Shown: positions 12,401 to 24,322, counted from the stretch's first letter. The stretch is DNA of 64,000 bases from Acanthaster planci (GCF_001949145.1 NW_019091544.1:386016-450015), one strand, 5' to 3'. Made by a program: numbers and translations. Notes: generated by a model not told the origin, from the letters alone.

Positions 12401-14894
12401 TGCTGATGATGAAGACACAGATTCTGCTGATGGCGACACCACTGATGAAGAGGAAGATGATGAGGATGATGATGATATCTCTGAGACCCGTTCTGAAAGT
12501 GCTGTCCCAGTCAGTGGAATAGTCCCTCATAGGGAGCGTTACAGCTCAGTACCCAATATTCAGGATATGCCTGACAGCATAGATAGTCAAGGACGACCTT
12601 TGATATGGCATCAATACCACCCAGGACATTCCAAGAAAGGGCAGAGTGAGACACAAGACACAAGGACTAGGAGAGACTCTTTAAGTTCAATTCCATCCTC
12701 TGATTCTCCAAAGAGTGGAACAGCACCAAAGGATGAGGAAAAACAGCCAGTTAAGCTTTCCAGGTCTGAAGTTGTTGGGAAACTTAGTCGTCATCTCACC
12801 AACAGGCATCAGCAAAGTCTTGAAAAGGCACAGAAGGCCAGTGCCGCTGCCACAGGGAAGTTTGAAGATAGCAAAGACCAAGACAGTTGTACAGTATTTG
12901 ACATTTCACAACTGCCACCAATTCATACCAGTATCTTGCTACCGCAATCGGTGAATCCATCAAATATAATTCAGCCTCATGGTAGCAAGAGTGATAAGCA
13001 ACCTCCAGCACCACCTGTTCTGGACAAGTATGGCCACATAGTGCTAACTATGTCCAATTCATCGGCCAGTCAGTATCGTCTGTCAACCACCATTCAGGAT
13101 AATCTCGCTACCAGAAACAAGCGAGGAACGAGCAGTGGAGACATAGCTACCCACTTGTCGGTGCCCAGCCCTGTGCAGCTTTCTACAACCATAGATAAGC
13201 AGGTTACTGCTAATGTAACACCTTGTCATCACAGTGCAGAATATTTCACATCAGGATCAACCTTCATCCAAACCCAGCTTCATAGTCCTGCTGCATCCAC
13301 TGAATCTACCTCAGGGACACTATCCCAGAAAGATCATGTGTCAAGTTTTGTAAGAACTCCAAGCAGCATACCAACTGTGAGCATCTCACAAGCAGACACC
13401 AATGTTCCCTGGGCTTTTACGTTTCCATCTCATCAAGAACCTCCTCCAATAGCAAAAGTTCCTCCCGGGCAATCCACTTTAGTTGTTGGTGTGAGCCCAG
13501 TGCATGGAATCTCAAACAGAGAGGTGTTTCCAAACTATGCAGTCTCAAGTGACGCTCAACTAGTGGCAGGATCCAGCCCCAGAGCTTATCCAACTAACTT
13601 TGACCTATTTCCTCATCTACCAAGAACAGTGTCACCTCAGTTTTTCCATGCTTTCCCAGACCCCTCACAGCCAATTGCCTCTCCAAGTCTGAATTCCAGC
13701 AGACCAGTTCTTCAGTCAACATCTCAAACACAGCGACTGTTTTCACCAAGAAGTCATCCAATTTCAGTTGCACCATACCCTTCCTCAAGTGAAGTGACTC
13801 ACAGCATACCACCACCGATCTTTGTGGAAGCTGTATCAGATGATGAAGAGGAACACAGCCCCAGGAAACGACAGAAACTTGATACTGAGCAGAACAAAAT
13901 CATGGTGTCTGGTCATGTTATATGTGGGAATGCTTCATCATCTGTGCCATCTTGGATGTCAGAGCCAGGAAGTGCCATCAAGCAACTGCTGTTAGCTCGA
14001 CCGTCTCTGATCGCACTACCACAAGAAAGTACCAAGTTTCCCTTCTCACCCTTTCTACCTCCATCTTTGGCATCTCCAAAACTCTCAAAGAGCAACTCCA
14101 ACTTATTGAGTAGCTCTCTTCAACCACCATTAGTCTCACCTATTGTCCCTTCAAAAATGATGCAGCTGCCTCCAACAATTTTGTCTCAGGTGAGATCTCC
14201 AACCGTGCAATCAAGTTTCTCTCCAAGAGATGAACATCAAGAATCCCCTGGGCCATTTGTTCCTCCTGTTGCACGAGCCAAGTCACAGTTTCAAGTTGTG
14301 CCTCCGCAGTCCCAGATGCATTGTGATAGGTCACCAAGTGTGAATCAGATCCCAGTAGAGGTAGCTGAAGAACTTGTCTCTTCTCCAACGCATATTGGAA
14401 ACCACAAGTGCTCCAGCTGCAGCAAAATATTTATGAAGCCAAGCCAACTAAGAATTCATATGCGGATCCATCTTGAAGAAAATGCTTTCTCATGCCCAGA
14501 ATGCATGCTGTCTTTCCCCACAAGGATTCTGCTAGCCAAGCATGAAAGGTCAGAAGAGCATCTATCCAAAGTAGATGCTGTGGAGCTGCCTTCCACATCC
14601 ACTGAGAGTGACCCCCGTCCTTTCAAGTGCAAGGAATGCCAAATCGCATTCAGGATTCCAGGTCATCTAGCAAAGCACCTGAGGTCAAGAGGTCATCGGA
14701 TGACCTTGGAGAGGGAGGGAAAGCTGTCCCTTCCTAAAGAGGAGCAGATTGGTCATGAGATGTCTGATGTTGAGCAAGGAGATCTTGTCATCGATGATAG
14801 CCATCAACCTTCTAGCCCAGCAGGATCATCTGACAAGACAGACAGTGCTAGTGAAGGTGGCGATATAGATCAACTTAACTCCACCTCAACATGA
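6487..14894 (+). CDS. Schnurri/HIVEP-family zinc-finger transcription factor, large 3' coding exon (5' exons missing)
   Basis: One open frame of about 2802 codons, ending at TGA 14892-14894. Residues are counted from the codon 6486-6488. A basic segment lies at about 18-42. ZAS-N is a C2H2 pair (C369/C372/H385/H389 and C397/C400/H413/H417) followed by acidic residues at about 438-451. A central block at about 1732-1795 (begins FCCVKRPQPMYVQQ) resembles the conserved segment of HIVEP proteins between the two finger pairs. ZAS-C is C1899/C1902/H1915/H1919 and C1927/C1930/H1943/H1949, followed by a very acidic run at about 1971-2005. A basic PRKRQKLD, a likely nuclear signal, lies near 2459. Three more C2H2 fingers lie at 2642-2662, 2670-2692 and 2715-2737. 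The rest is Ser/Thr/Pro/Gln-rich and probably disordered. ZAS proteins are nuclear DNA-binding regulators; Schnurri acts with Smads in BMP/Dpp signalling and vertebrate HIVEPs bind kappaB-like sites. Those roles are family knowledge, not read from the sequence. The true start codon is not in this exon with certainty; the first in-exon Met is near residue 29. Confidence 0.93.
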
Positions 14895-16200
14895 AAGGTA
14901 ACATTTCACGCCATGGCATGTTATGAATTCTATCTAGAATCAATGTTTGATTTTTACGAGTATGGTAACATCTGAACCAACAGTATTTTGGGGATATGTT
15001 AGAATTGGGAATTTCATCAGTAGCATAGATTTTCCTGTGAATGAATGTTGCTGTATGATTTCTTATTTTATTGCATTTGAATAATATATGACACAAGTTT
15101 TTCGATTGAAATTGATTAATTACAACCTGTTAAGTCTAAGGCTTGAACTTAATGCATGTATTTAAATGTACCCAGTACATTTATTTGCAGATTAATAAAG
15201 TACTTTATTTACCTTCTTTATATAAATGCAAATACACACGAACACGTACATGTACATGTGTTGTTATCAGCAGTGCTACAGAAAAGGTTGTTTGCCCAGA
15301 ATAGGTACTGTACATTCTTAAAATTTACAAGAAAATACTTGTAGTCCAAGTGTACATGTACATTAACTTTTGATCACAGCTTTGTACACATATCACATGC
15401 ACACAAGTGATTTAATTTTATCACCTTTTCCAGCACTTTCAAATGGAAACAAGTGTTAGCTACAACAGGAGAACCAGATACAATTAAGGAGCACGTGGGT
15501 GTGAAATGGAAGGTAAACAAGGAACTCCAGGACGCCATGGTCGTAATAGGGCTGTAAATGATTTCTATTGTCAGTAGCATCAATAGCAGCAACCACAAGT
15601 TTCCTACATGTATATTATGAAACACCTCATGACTAATTCGTGAGCAAAGTGAACTAGTGTGAAATAAAAGTTTGAATATTTTTTATTCGAGAAAAAACAT
15701 GATAAACAGTTTCTCAAGAAAAAAAATGGTAAAATACATGTAACTGAAAATAGTCTACCGAATTTCGGGTGTCTGTACAGCTAAAAAATTAGTCTTTATT
15801 ATCCAGTAAGTGTCAAGCTAAGGCATGATGGTTAAGTTTTACACTTTTTTACATGAAGAAAAGGTCTTGCACCGAACGTAATCTCATTGCTTTAAGGGTT
15901 GGAATGGTTTTTATGAAGATACATGTAGAGTGCAGAGTTAATAAGTGTGAGTAGACAGGACTTTGCAGCTTAATGTGAAGGAAATGGGTTAAGACAGTTT
16001 TATTGAAAAAGGTGTCCAATATACTGTACTAGAAAGTTCTGCTTAAATGAAATTCTTCATATGAACACAATCAAATTGTGTTTTGTACAATAAAATGTGT
16101 ATTTTTTGTATCGAAAGTATTGGTTAATACATGTACACATATTAAGAACTTTGATTGAAACAAATTTAGTTTTAATAAAAGTAACAGAAGTTTGACAGAA
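14895..16200 (+). other. Probable 3' UTR of the Schnurri/HIVEP gene
   Basis: AT-rich non-coding sequence follows the stop codon. AATAAA signals occur at 15194-15199, 15663-15668, 16089-16094 and 16174-16179, so several alternative 3' ends are possible. Only isolated TACATG clusters occur (about 15247 and 15354). Three bases after the stop, AAG|GTAACA (14895-14903) resembles a splice donor, and TTTATTTGCAG (15180-15190) resembles an acceptor, so a small UTR intron is possible. Which signal is used cannot be told without transcripts. Confidence 0.5.
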
Positions 16201-17560
16201 ATTATAAAAGTAAAAAATCTATGAACTTTGCTTCATGCGAAATGTGATGTTTTATCGACCAAAGTTTGATAGTGTAAACATGAGAAAAACAGCACACACA
16301 CAGATGCATTCATCATTAGAGATTTGAAGTAACATGTAGATTTCAAGTGTTATTCATGCAAGAAAGGCCACTTTCCATTGGGATACTCAATTGCAATACT
16401 TCTGTTCTCAAGTCTGTAAATTGGACATCTGCAGACGTGATTTTTAGAGGTTTGTTTTTGAATCAGAGATTTTTGGGGGCATTGAGAGCAGCGATACATA
16501 TAAAAGTAAACGTACACATATAAGTATAGTTTTCTAAACGATTATTTGGCTCCACGTTTGCTCTGTAATTGGAAATATGATATAAAAGTACTTTGCGGTA
16601 GCTAATGGTTTTGTGACTTGTCCAGAAAAAAAGCTGAATGTCATTGATGTCAAAATCACGTGAAAGATACAATGTACATGCACCTGTTGACTTTTTCGAC
16701 TAGAAACCTACGAATGATATCATACAAATTAACTTTTATTCTTCATCTGTGATAAGTTGAAGTAATTTCAACGTGATCTCAGCCAACATGTTAGTGAAAG
16801 AGATGTAGGGGTTAAGATATAAGCGATGACTTTACGTCCTTGCTGAACAGTGCGCCTGTGTTTTTTCCTTTCTGAATCAAACTTTGAGAACACTTCAAAT
16901 GACTTGAAATATCTGTGAGAGTAAAACTTGCACAGATATTTAAGTTTTTATTATTTTGCAGCTTTATTTCTGTCGGCCACTCGAGTTCTATTTTCTTGCT
17001 TTAGTGCTGCCCAGTGTAGAAACTACAGGTACCCAAACAATGAACATTAGGAATTATTTAGATATAAATTATTTTCTGTACTTTAATTAGATAATTTAGA
17101 CCTGGCATGTTCTTCAAAGGTAACTTTATACCTGTGTGCTTTGTTTTTTAGACCTTTGGTGTAGTCCCGGTAACCTTATACAGAATTATCCGCGAATATA
17201 AACGCGTGTATGTACACGTGAACGTACATGTACAGTGCAAATGTTTACGAAAGAGAAATTCTAGTTTGCACGTTTTCACCGTTTGATAGAAAACTGCACT
17301 AGTTTGATTGTAACAGGGTGTTAGGAAAGGATGGGTACAATGACGTCAGTAGTTAACATGTAAGGACAATTTTTTTTTATTAACTGCCAATTAAGCTGTA
17401 GACTTTTCAAATGTTGCTACAAATGTTTCTTTGAGCTGCCGTAATTCAGAAACGTTAACTTACTCATGGGAGAGGTAAGTGATTGTTACTTAACAATCAT
17501 ATTGGGGAAGAAATATGAGGAAGAAAAAGAAAAAAATACCGAATTAATAACCGATTGTCG
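16200..17560. other. Intergenic, AT-rich, no gene seen
   Basis: Only short frames without recognisable domains occur. A single TACATG cluster lies at 17221-17232 and a perfect CRE octamer TGACGTCA at 17341-17348. Part of this could still be transcribed 3' UTR of the upstream gene. Confidence 0.5.
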
Positions 17561-18000
17561 AATTGATAACCGAATCGCAAAACTTCGCTGGCACTCCTGG
17601 CAGAAAGTTACCTGCAATGCTAGCTGTGACCCCGTGTGACGTATTCGCTTCACTAAAATTTTTTGCAAGGCCATCCACTCTTCCCAGCGTCCGAACAGGG
17701 CGCTGGTTACTAGCGAACCGTGACGCGTGCATTTCCTAGTCGTTCGTTAACCCAGCGAAGCTCAGTTCCGATCACGGGAGTCTCTGTTGCCAAGAAAGTA
17801 GCGCCCTCTTTGGGTCTAGCTCGTCGCTGTACTGTCGTGCCGAACTTGATCAAAATGAGTTTGGCAAGAGTATGTCAAAAGCGCGACAGTTGCGCTGAAC
17901 GCCGAACGCAATAGAGCAATGCCGTACCAGTGTACCATTGCCATTTGGAACACGGTAGCGCGCCTTACCCCGTAGATCTAAAGCACGGTGTTATAGCCTA
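17560..18000. promoter_or_regulatory. CpG-rich patch, possible promoter
   Basis: CpG dinucleotides are clearly denser here than in the flanks (for example GACGCGTGC near 17722 and AACGCCGAACGC near 17898). A plus-strand ATG at 17854 in an AAAATGA context is followed five codons later by AGA|GTATGT, a fair splice donor, which would give a tiny first coding exon in phase 0. No continuation exon was recognised. The patch could also be part of a repeat, since it contains the GCGCCCTC word found in several places in the window. Confidence 0.3.
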
Positions 18001-18202
18001 GGCCTTATTCTACGTTTATGTCAGTATTGTTTGCAGACATTGTCTAAATCAAACACTGAAAACAACCGTAGCCAGGCTTTAAACAAGTTTTCATGTGGAA
18101 GACAACTTCTGCTTAGTTTGTTGCGGTGGATAATCAGTTATAATGGGCGGGAAATCACAGAAACAGCTTACGGTCTGGCGTCACTCCAAGCTCTCTCTGT
18201 CG

Positions 18203-18205
<3 letters not shown>

Positions 18206-18240
<35 letters not shown>
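18206..18240. repeat. (TA)n microsatellite
   Basis: An uninterrupted run of about 17 TA units, followed by a short imperfect continuation. It can be expected to vary in length. Confidence 0.95.
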
Positions 18241-18241
<1 letters not shown>

Positions 18242-18959
18242 CTATATATCATGGAAGCGCCCTCGACTGTCTTTGTATAAGGCCTCAAACCAACAGCTGA
18301 AATTTTGTTCCTTATGTTACAAATGATGTTCATGTAAAGTAATAATTTGTTATGTATCAGACTTAAAAGATGTAAAATATGGATTGATTGTGTTGTGTGA
18401 TTCCTATATGCGTGGTGGTTCTGAACTTTAGCAGATGTTCATATTTCTATTTAGTATTCTATTTCATTATTGGTGGTAGTTTTACCCCTATCGTGTGTAT
18501 AGACATTATACAGAAATATATTTGGCGATATTTACAACATAACATTACGTTTCATGGTTTCTTTTTGTTGTATATCATAATGAGCTGAAGAAATCTGGTA
18601 TCAATTTTCATGTGAAAGCCAGGGAATCTTAATGTGGCAACAGTTTTGTAAACGCGGCCCAAATCTTAGCTGTTTTGACTTAATTTCCTGTTTGTTGCAT
18701 GTGGGACCTGCGGATTGTGACCTGTATCGACAAGTTTAAGCTTTATCCAACATTTGAGTTTGTCAACAACTGAAAAAAATATTTGCACACAGCTGAGGCG
18801 CAGTGTCATGGGCGTAAATCCCGGGAGGATGGGGATATATTAAAGCTCCCCTTTTATAACCAGTGGGGAATGGGTTGTTGAGTCATCTCACCCGTTCCTA
18901 AAGCACTGAAAGAATTGTTGCCTTCGCTTTGTTTAGTTTCTGTAAAATCACGTAGTTAG

Positions 18960-19188
18960 CAGGGGCGGATCCACGGGGGAGGCGTGGGGGCGTAGGCCCC
19001 CCCTCCGTTTCACCAAATATAGGTAAATATATAAATAAATAAAAAGAAAAAAAGAGGGCGGGGGAAGAAAACAGAGGGAGGGACCCAGACCTGTAAATGT
19101 ACAAAGGCATAAAAACCTAACTAGTTCTGCTTTGGGTTACCCAACCTCCCTATTTTATGCCCCCTTGGAAATCCTGGATCCGCCCCAG
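18960..19188. mobile_element. hAT-like MITE
   Basis: The left end CAGGGGCGGATCCA is mirrored at the right end by TGGATCCGCCCCAG, giving terminal inverted repeats of about 14 bases on a 229-base element with no coding capacity. CAGGGGCGGATCC-type ends are typical of non-autonomous hAT elements in animal genomes. I do not see a clear 8-base target duplication, so the insertion is probably old. A related element is at 27310-27531. Confidence 0.65.
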
Positions 19189-20789
19189 GTGAGTGTTTCT
19201 AAGATTGAATATACCGGCCATTTCATCAAAATGTATTTCTTTTGTAGTTTTTGCTTTATTTTCGCATTTGCTTTTTATATAGCAGATTTTGTACTTGACC
19301 GGGAATCATTAACACTTCCTTTTTTAAAAATAGACAGCCAATGTTTTCATAAAAAATGAGGAAAATTTGTAAAATAATTTTGCGCTGATTTCTACTAATC
19401 TTTTACCTTTGTGGCGTTCTTTTTATAGCTTCCTTTTTCAGATGTCGCTTTGCACAGCTGAATCCATGAATCAGCCTTTTTGGAATCCACCCAACAGAAT
19501 CAAGAAAGTCAGAATGCAAGTTGATCAAAGTTTGACAAGTTCAACGCCGTGGGTACAACTTGTATTCAATCAAGTACAAGCAACAGATCGCATCTGACCT
19601 TTTTGACTCCTGGCGGTCTAATCAGAAACTTTCGAACTTTTCAAATTGGCTTTTAATAGTAAAATCCTTCCTTTTGACATCCGGGAACTCCCGGGATTCC
19701 ATAGGTCTTCTGCGCCTCCGTTCAACGTCACAGGAAAGTAATTCCTCAGCTTCATAGGCAGCTGCCGTTGAGGGTGAGCCCCCTGCGATGACGTCAGTCA
19801 AGCGCGGCCAGCGTGGCTTGAATAATGTTGTTGAAATACCTAAATGGAGGGAATGCTCCAAGACAGAGAAATACTGCGGACCATCAAACCAAAAGATTTC
19901 GGTATTATCTGTATCCTAGACCTGCACGTCAGACCTTCACATTAAAGGAAGGCATTTAATCCATACAAAGGTTAGACGATGTGTTAAAGCCGCCCATAAT
20001 TATACATTATTCAAAGCATACCACTTTTTTAAAATCTTCAAATTGGGTTTACTGAATTGCTCTTAAGCCAACTTCAAAGGAAATGCATAATAACTAAATC
20101 CCATAATGAATGAACGAACAAATCTATGAAAGATCTTTAAATGTAAACGAATAGGCGTAACGGTTATGCATCGTCTAGGGAGATGGAATGTGCACGGACG
20201 TAAGTAAATTTTGAGGTATCTATGGTACGTCAACTGCAGATGAAAGGTGGTCCCACTGAGCGCTGTGTTTGTCACGGAAGGAAATACCAAGAGTGTGAAA
20301 AACTACAGGAAATTATGTAAGTGGTGTCATTGCCAGTCCTGTGCCTGTGTACTGGGTAAACACTGTGACAAAGTTTTATCGCATGATTTACATTTATTTG
20401 GGCTGATCTCTGGCGTTTATAGATATACAGTCAAAGCAGTTTTAGAATACCTTTAAAAACGATATTGTGGTGTCTTGATAGTGCAAATCAAGCAGTAATG
20501 ATTGGGCTTGTCCTCCCGATTCGGTTACATAAAATCAATTTAGTAACGCTGAAGATCACGTTTGCTGGCATCACTTCTGTTGTATTGAAAAACGATCTCC
20601 CCTCAAAATTGAATATGTTGTGTTCCCTGTTAGAACAGCACCCCCATGGGGGCAAAACATACCTTTCAACTTGAACTCAGCGTACATTTTTTGCCTTTTG
20701 ATCTGTGATCGATGCGTTTTATTGGTGGGAGGGGCCACTTTTAGCAATTGGAGCATAGCGGAAGGACACAGAAGGGGTTGCAACTCTGG
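19189..20789. other. Intergenic, no gene seen
   Basis: Only short frames without recognisable domains. A perfect TGACGTCA lies at 19789-19796. The sequence is AT-rich with no long tandem structure. Confidence 0.5.
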
Positions 20790-21550
20790 CACGTCAGAGT
20801 GTTCAGTGATGGTCGCAGCCGAGTTAGACGAATAATAGAAAACATTCCGAAAATGCCTGACTACTGCCTGCATCTGAGCCGGGCAAGTGGGGTCAGTAAT
20901 ATTTTAGTAATACTTGTAGTTTTTTGCTTGCAATTAAATAGAAATTATTGTTGTGACCAGGAAATAGAGCGATAAAAATCCCTGATATTAGACCTACTTT
21001 TGCCATCGTAAATAAACTTTTTAAATTTTGATACATTGTTCCATTATCCATGCAAAGTTCGTAATTTTATTCTCCTCCCTCCAAAACACCAGTTTCCAAG
21101 ACTGGCCAACAAAATGTTGACTTTTACTGGAAGGCTTTACAGTTCACAAGTAAAAAAAAATGTGTTATCCTATCACATGGAGTGATCATGAAATCTCATA
21201 AAGCAGGCTTTTGTACAAATGCCATAATAAAAATGATTCAAACAAAACACAAAATCTTGTACACAACCGGGCTATTTATCCAGAAATAACTCCAGAAGAA
21301 AGCGCTCAGTTAGCTTAAGGGCAATTACGGCACAAAATAGATTTAAGGCACACAACGTAGTGCAAGCAACTGCGCAAACATTTTTGATGTTTTGATGTTG
21401 TCATGAGATCATACCAAGCACAACAAGCATGAATATTCAATTTCCTGTACCTCAGTGCACAAAGTTTAAGGATGTAGATTGCCAGCGACAAATTGCAGTG
21501 GCGATCATACAGGGTACAAAAGGGTTTCGTGGTTGTGAAACAGATGATTA
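20790..21550 (-). repeat. Dispersed repeat family A, copy 2 (inverted)
   Basis: The reverse complement of this stretch aligns with 467-1040. It is the longer copy: it carries about 200 bases (roughly 21255-21460) that are absent from copy 1. Short frames on both strands (for example 20571-20873 minus and 21315-21575 minus) fall inside or beside the repeat and are not supported as genes. Confidence 0.75.
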
Positions 21551-21622
21551 TATATAACGATTTGCCCGTACCCAACGTATATTAATAAGCACTGCATGCT
21601 CAGTGCTTGTCCGAGAGCTTGC

Positions 21623-22068
21623 NNNNNNNNNNNNNNNNNNNNNNNNNNNNNNNNNNNNNNNNNNNNNNNNNNNNNNNNNNNNNNNNNNNNNNNNNNNNNN
21701 NNNNNNNNNNNNNNNNNNNNNNNNNNNNNNNNNNNNNNNNNNNNNNNNNNNNNNNNNNNNNNNNNNNNNNNNNNNNNNNNNNNNNNNNNNNNNNNNNNNN
21801 NNNNNNNNNNNNNNNNNNNNNNNNNNNNNNNNNNNNNNNNNNNNNNNNNNNNNNNNNNNNNNNNNNNNNNNNNNNNNNNNNNNNNNNNNNNNNNNNNNNN
21901 NNNNNNNNNNNNNNNNNNNNNNNNNNNNNNNNNNNNNNNNNNNNNNNNNNNNNNNNNNNNNNNNNNNNNNNNNNNNNNNNNNNNNNNNNNNNNNNNNNNN
22001 NNNNNNNNNNNNNNNNNNNNNNNNNNNNNNNNNNNNNNNNNNNNNNNNNNNNNNNNNNNNNNNNNNNN
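21623..22068. other. Assembly gap (446 N)
   Basis: A run of N. Frames reported across it are meaningless. The flanking sequences give no clue to what is missing. Confidence 1.
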
Positions 22069-23060
22069 CCTGGATTTGCCTAAGTATCAAAGCGTCGTAG
22101 GATTCTGAGCCGTCTCCAAAACCACGTCCCTGCATCAGTGAACCGTATGGTCGCGCCCATGGCATACGGTATTACCGAACGTAGTCCTTACAATTCTCGT
22201 GAAACCTAAACTCCAGACATCTCTTCCTCATAATGCATAACGGGGTGGGGGCCTGTTTTACTGTTAATCTTTGTACTTGACTGCTATGGCAATACTTCAC
22301 ACGTATGTTCATGCCTCATAGAGACAACGTTCATTACATATGCGCACTTCATTTTCAAGCAAGCAGCACTGTTTTTTCGTGCCAGCAGACGACGTTATAG
22401 CGCGGGATTGTTCAACGACTGACCTCGTAAAATACCAAAGTGTAGAAGCATAAATAAATTTCGGGAAGATCGAAACAAAACACCACGAACAACACACAAT
22501 TTTTCCCTATTAGTGAGACTTTTAAATAACGGTAAATCTCAGAACAGTGTAAAAAAGTGGATTTTACGGACCCTTCTAACATTGGAAAATAGAACTTGCA
22601 AAATTTTGCACTAATTTCATTAATTAATTTTCAATAGAAAATGATTTTTTTGAGACAAAAATCTAGCACCATATTAAAGATTCACCCTTGTAATGCATTG
22701 ATTTCAGGCATTTATTTTTAATCCGCCGGATAAAATTTTTAATAATCAAGTCACTTGAAGCACACCAAAATCGTATCGATCAAACGGTGCACGAATATTC
22801 AAAACCATTTTGTATCCATTTTTATTACCAAAATGGTATAAACAGCACGAAGGTGATGGCTTTCTTTTAGATTGTACCGATTTCGTTGTACTGATACCAT
22901 TTCATAAAGGAGAATTGTTAAATTATTGACATTTCCTGTTCACTTTCGCTGCTGTGGAGACGGACCAGTGCGGTACCAAGACGTCAAAGTCGTTGCGTCC
23001 TCCCCAGCACTAGAATTGACATGAAGTCGGTAATTGGCCGGGTGTAGTCCACCTTCCTCC
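22069..23060. other. Intergenic, no gene seen
   Basis: Non-coding, AT-rich sequence with only short frames. Nothing recognisable was seen apart from the transition into repeat family B at the right end. Confidence 0.5.
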
Positions 23061-23410
23061 TCGGGGTGCACCACTACAAATAAATTCCCATAGACAGCAG
23101 TGATAAATCCCCATTTTCTAGCACCACTACAAATAAATTCCCATAGACAGCAGTGATAAATCCCCATACTTCACAAATATTTTAAAAATACTCACAACTC
23201 TCACAGGTGTTTAGGCTGCACAGAAAAATCATGTTCCACGTGTCCTCTTTCATTTTCCTTTCAATTTTCGGGGGGTTGACCAATGAATTTTTGAGAAATT
23301 CTCACCAGAAGCAGACCACCCCCAAAATGCAGAAAATGTCCCTGTCCAGAAAAGTAGCCATTTTGAAAAACCCTCCCTCAGCAAAATGGCTTAAATAGTG
23401 CCACTTTTAA
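23060..23410 (+). repeat. Dispersed repeat family B, copy 1
   Basis: This stretch is recognisably similar, in the same orientation, to about 56800-57030. Shared blocks run in the same order: GGGGTGCA..C..AAAT.AA.TTCC.ATAGACA, GATAAAT, ACTCACAA/GCTCACAAG, CATTTTCCTTTCA/CTTTTCCTTTCAG, and GCCATTTTGAAAA followed by CAGCAAAATG/CAGCAAAATA. No coding capacity is evident. The tandem duplication at 23068-23168 lies inside it. Confidence 0.55.
23068..23168. repeat. 53-bp tandem duplication
   Basis: The unit starting GCACCACTACAAATAAATTC at 23068 is repeated from 23121 with almost no divergence over about 47 bases, indicating a recent duplication inside repeat family B. Confidence 0.9.
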
Positions 23411-24162
23411 CCCCGATTGCATCCACATTGCTCGGAATTGGAAGCCCTGAGTCCGGCCCAGAGGTCCAGTCTCATATTTCTTGAATTCCTCAGTTCCATG
23501 GCTCTCAGGACCCTCTAATATAGAATATTTTGAGTCTATAACTTTTATTAGTGAGCTTGGCGGACATATTTCTGGCCTAATTACCAGGATGCACCCCTCG
23601 CGATCACCGTCGCGATGCGAACGCTGTTGGGTTCGGCCATGAGTTGGGCGTACATTGAATAACGTTAACACGCGGGAACAGTCAGTGCAACCTCGCTCCC
23701 CCAATATGTGTGTTCGGCGGTGCCCAGTCACCGATCTCTATTATACTGACCCAGTTACCGACTTGAACAATCTGCAAGCCCTTTGTGCACAACATATGGG
23801 GCTCCCTGCCAAAATAAATATACTTTGTCTTTAAGCATCGTATTAAAAGGGATATTAATGCAAGATATGAAAAAAGTGGCACTAATTAAATATAGACATC
23901 CCTATATATAAAATGGATGAGTCTGTTATGTAGCGTGAGCTACTACTGGCGCTATCTATGGAAAGTATGAATATGCAGTGTGTTGCGTGCATGAATATCC
24001 ATCCGGAATCAGGTTGGTCAAGTCATTAGACTGATACCAAAAACCGGCACTGAACAGCCCATGGGGTCTCATGGGATCAGAAATAAAAATGATAAACTCT
24101 GCGTATACTGGACTAAGTGCGACTCATTCATTCTTCCACTGAGAAAGTGAGAGGCAACGGAA
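23411..24162. other. Intergenic, no gene seen
   Basis: Minus-strand frames at 23378-23731 and 23682-23882 overlap repeat-like sequence and show no domain. Nothing else was recognised. Confidence 0.45.
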
Positions 24163-24322
24163 GATTCACGATAGTGCACCTCCAAGAGTTGCAACGCATT
24201 GACCAATCACGATATGCAAAATCTGTCGACCCAATACACGTTTGGAAAGGGTTGACAGATTTCGCGCGTTGTGATTGGTCAACCCCACGTTGTAAACTCT
24301 TGGAGAAGCACTTTTGTGAATC
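24163..24322. mobile_element. Foldback MITE with CCAAT boxes in both arms
   Basis: Left arm 24163-24232 and right arm 24249-24322 are near reverse complements around a 16-base loop. Both arms contain CTCCAAGAGT, TTGACCAATCAC (or a close variant) and AAATCTGTC.ACCC. The near-mirror frames on the two strands at 24117-24356 and 24128-24391 result from this symmetry. Ends and target duplication are not clear enough to name the superfamily. Confidence 0.75.

Noticed and set aside
21548-22165. Frames across the first N run
   Set aside because: They consist almost entirely of unknown bases.
23378-23882. Minus-strand frames of 117 and 66 codons
   Set aside because: They overlap or adjoin repeat family B and show no domain.
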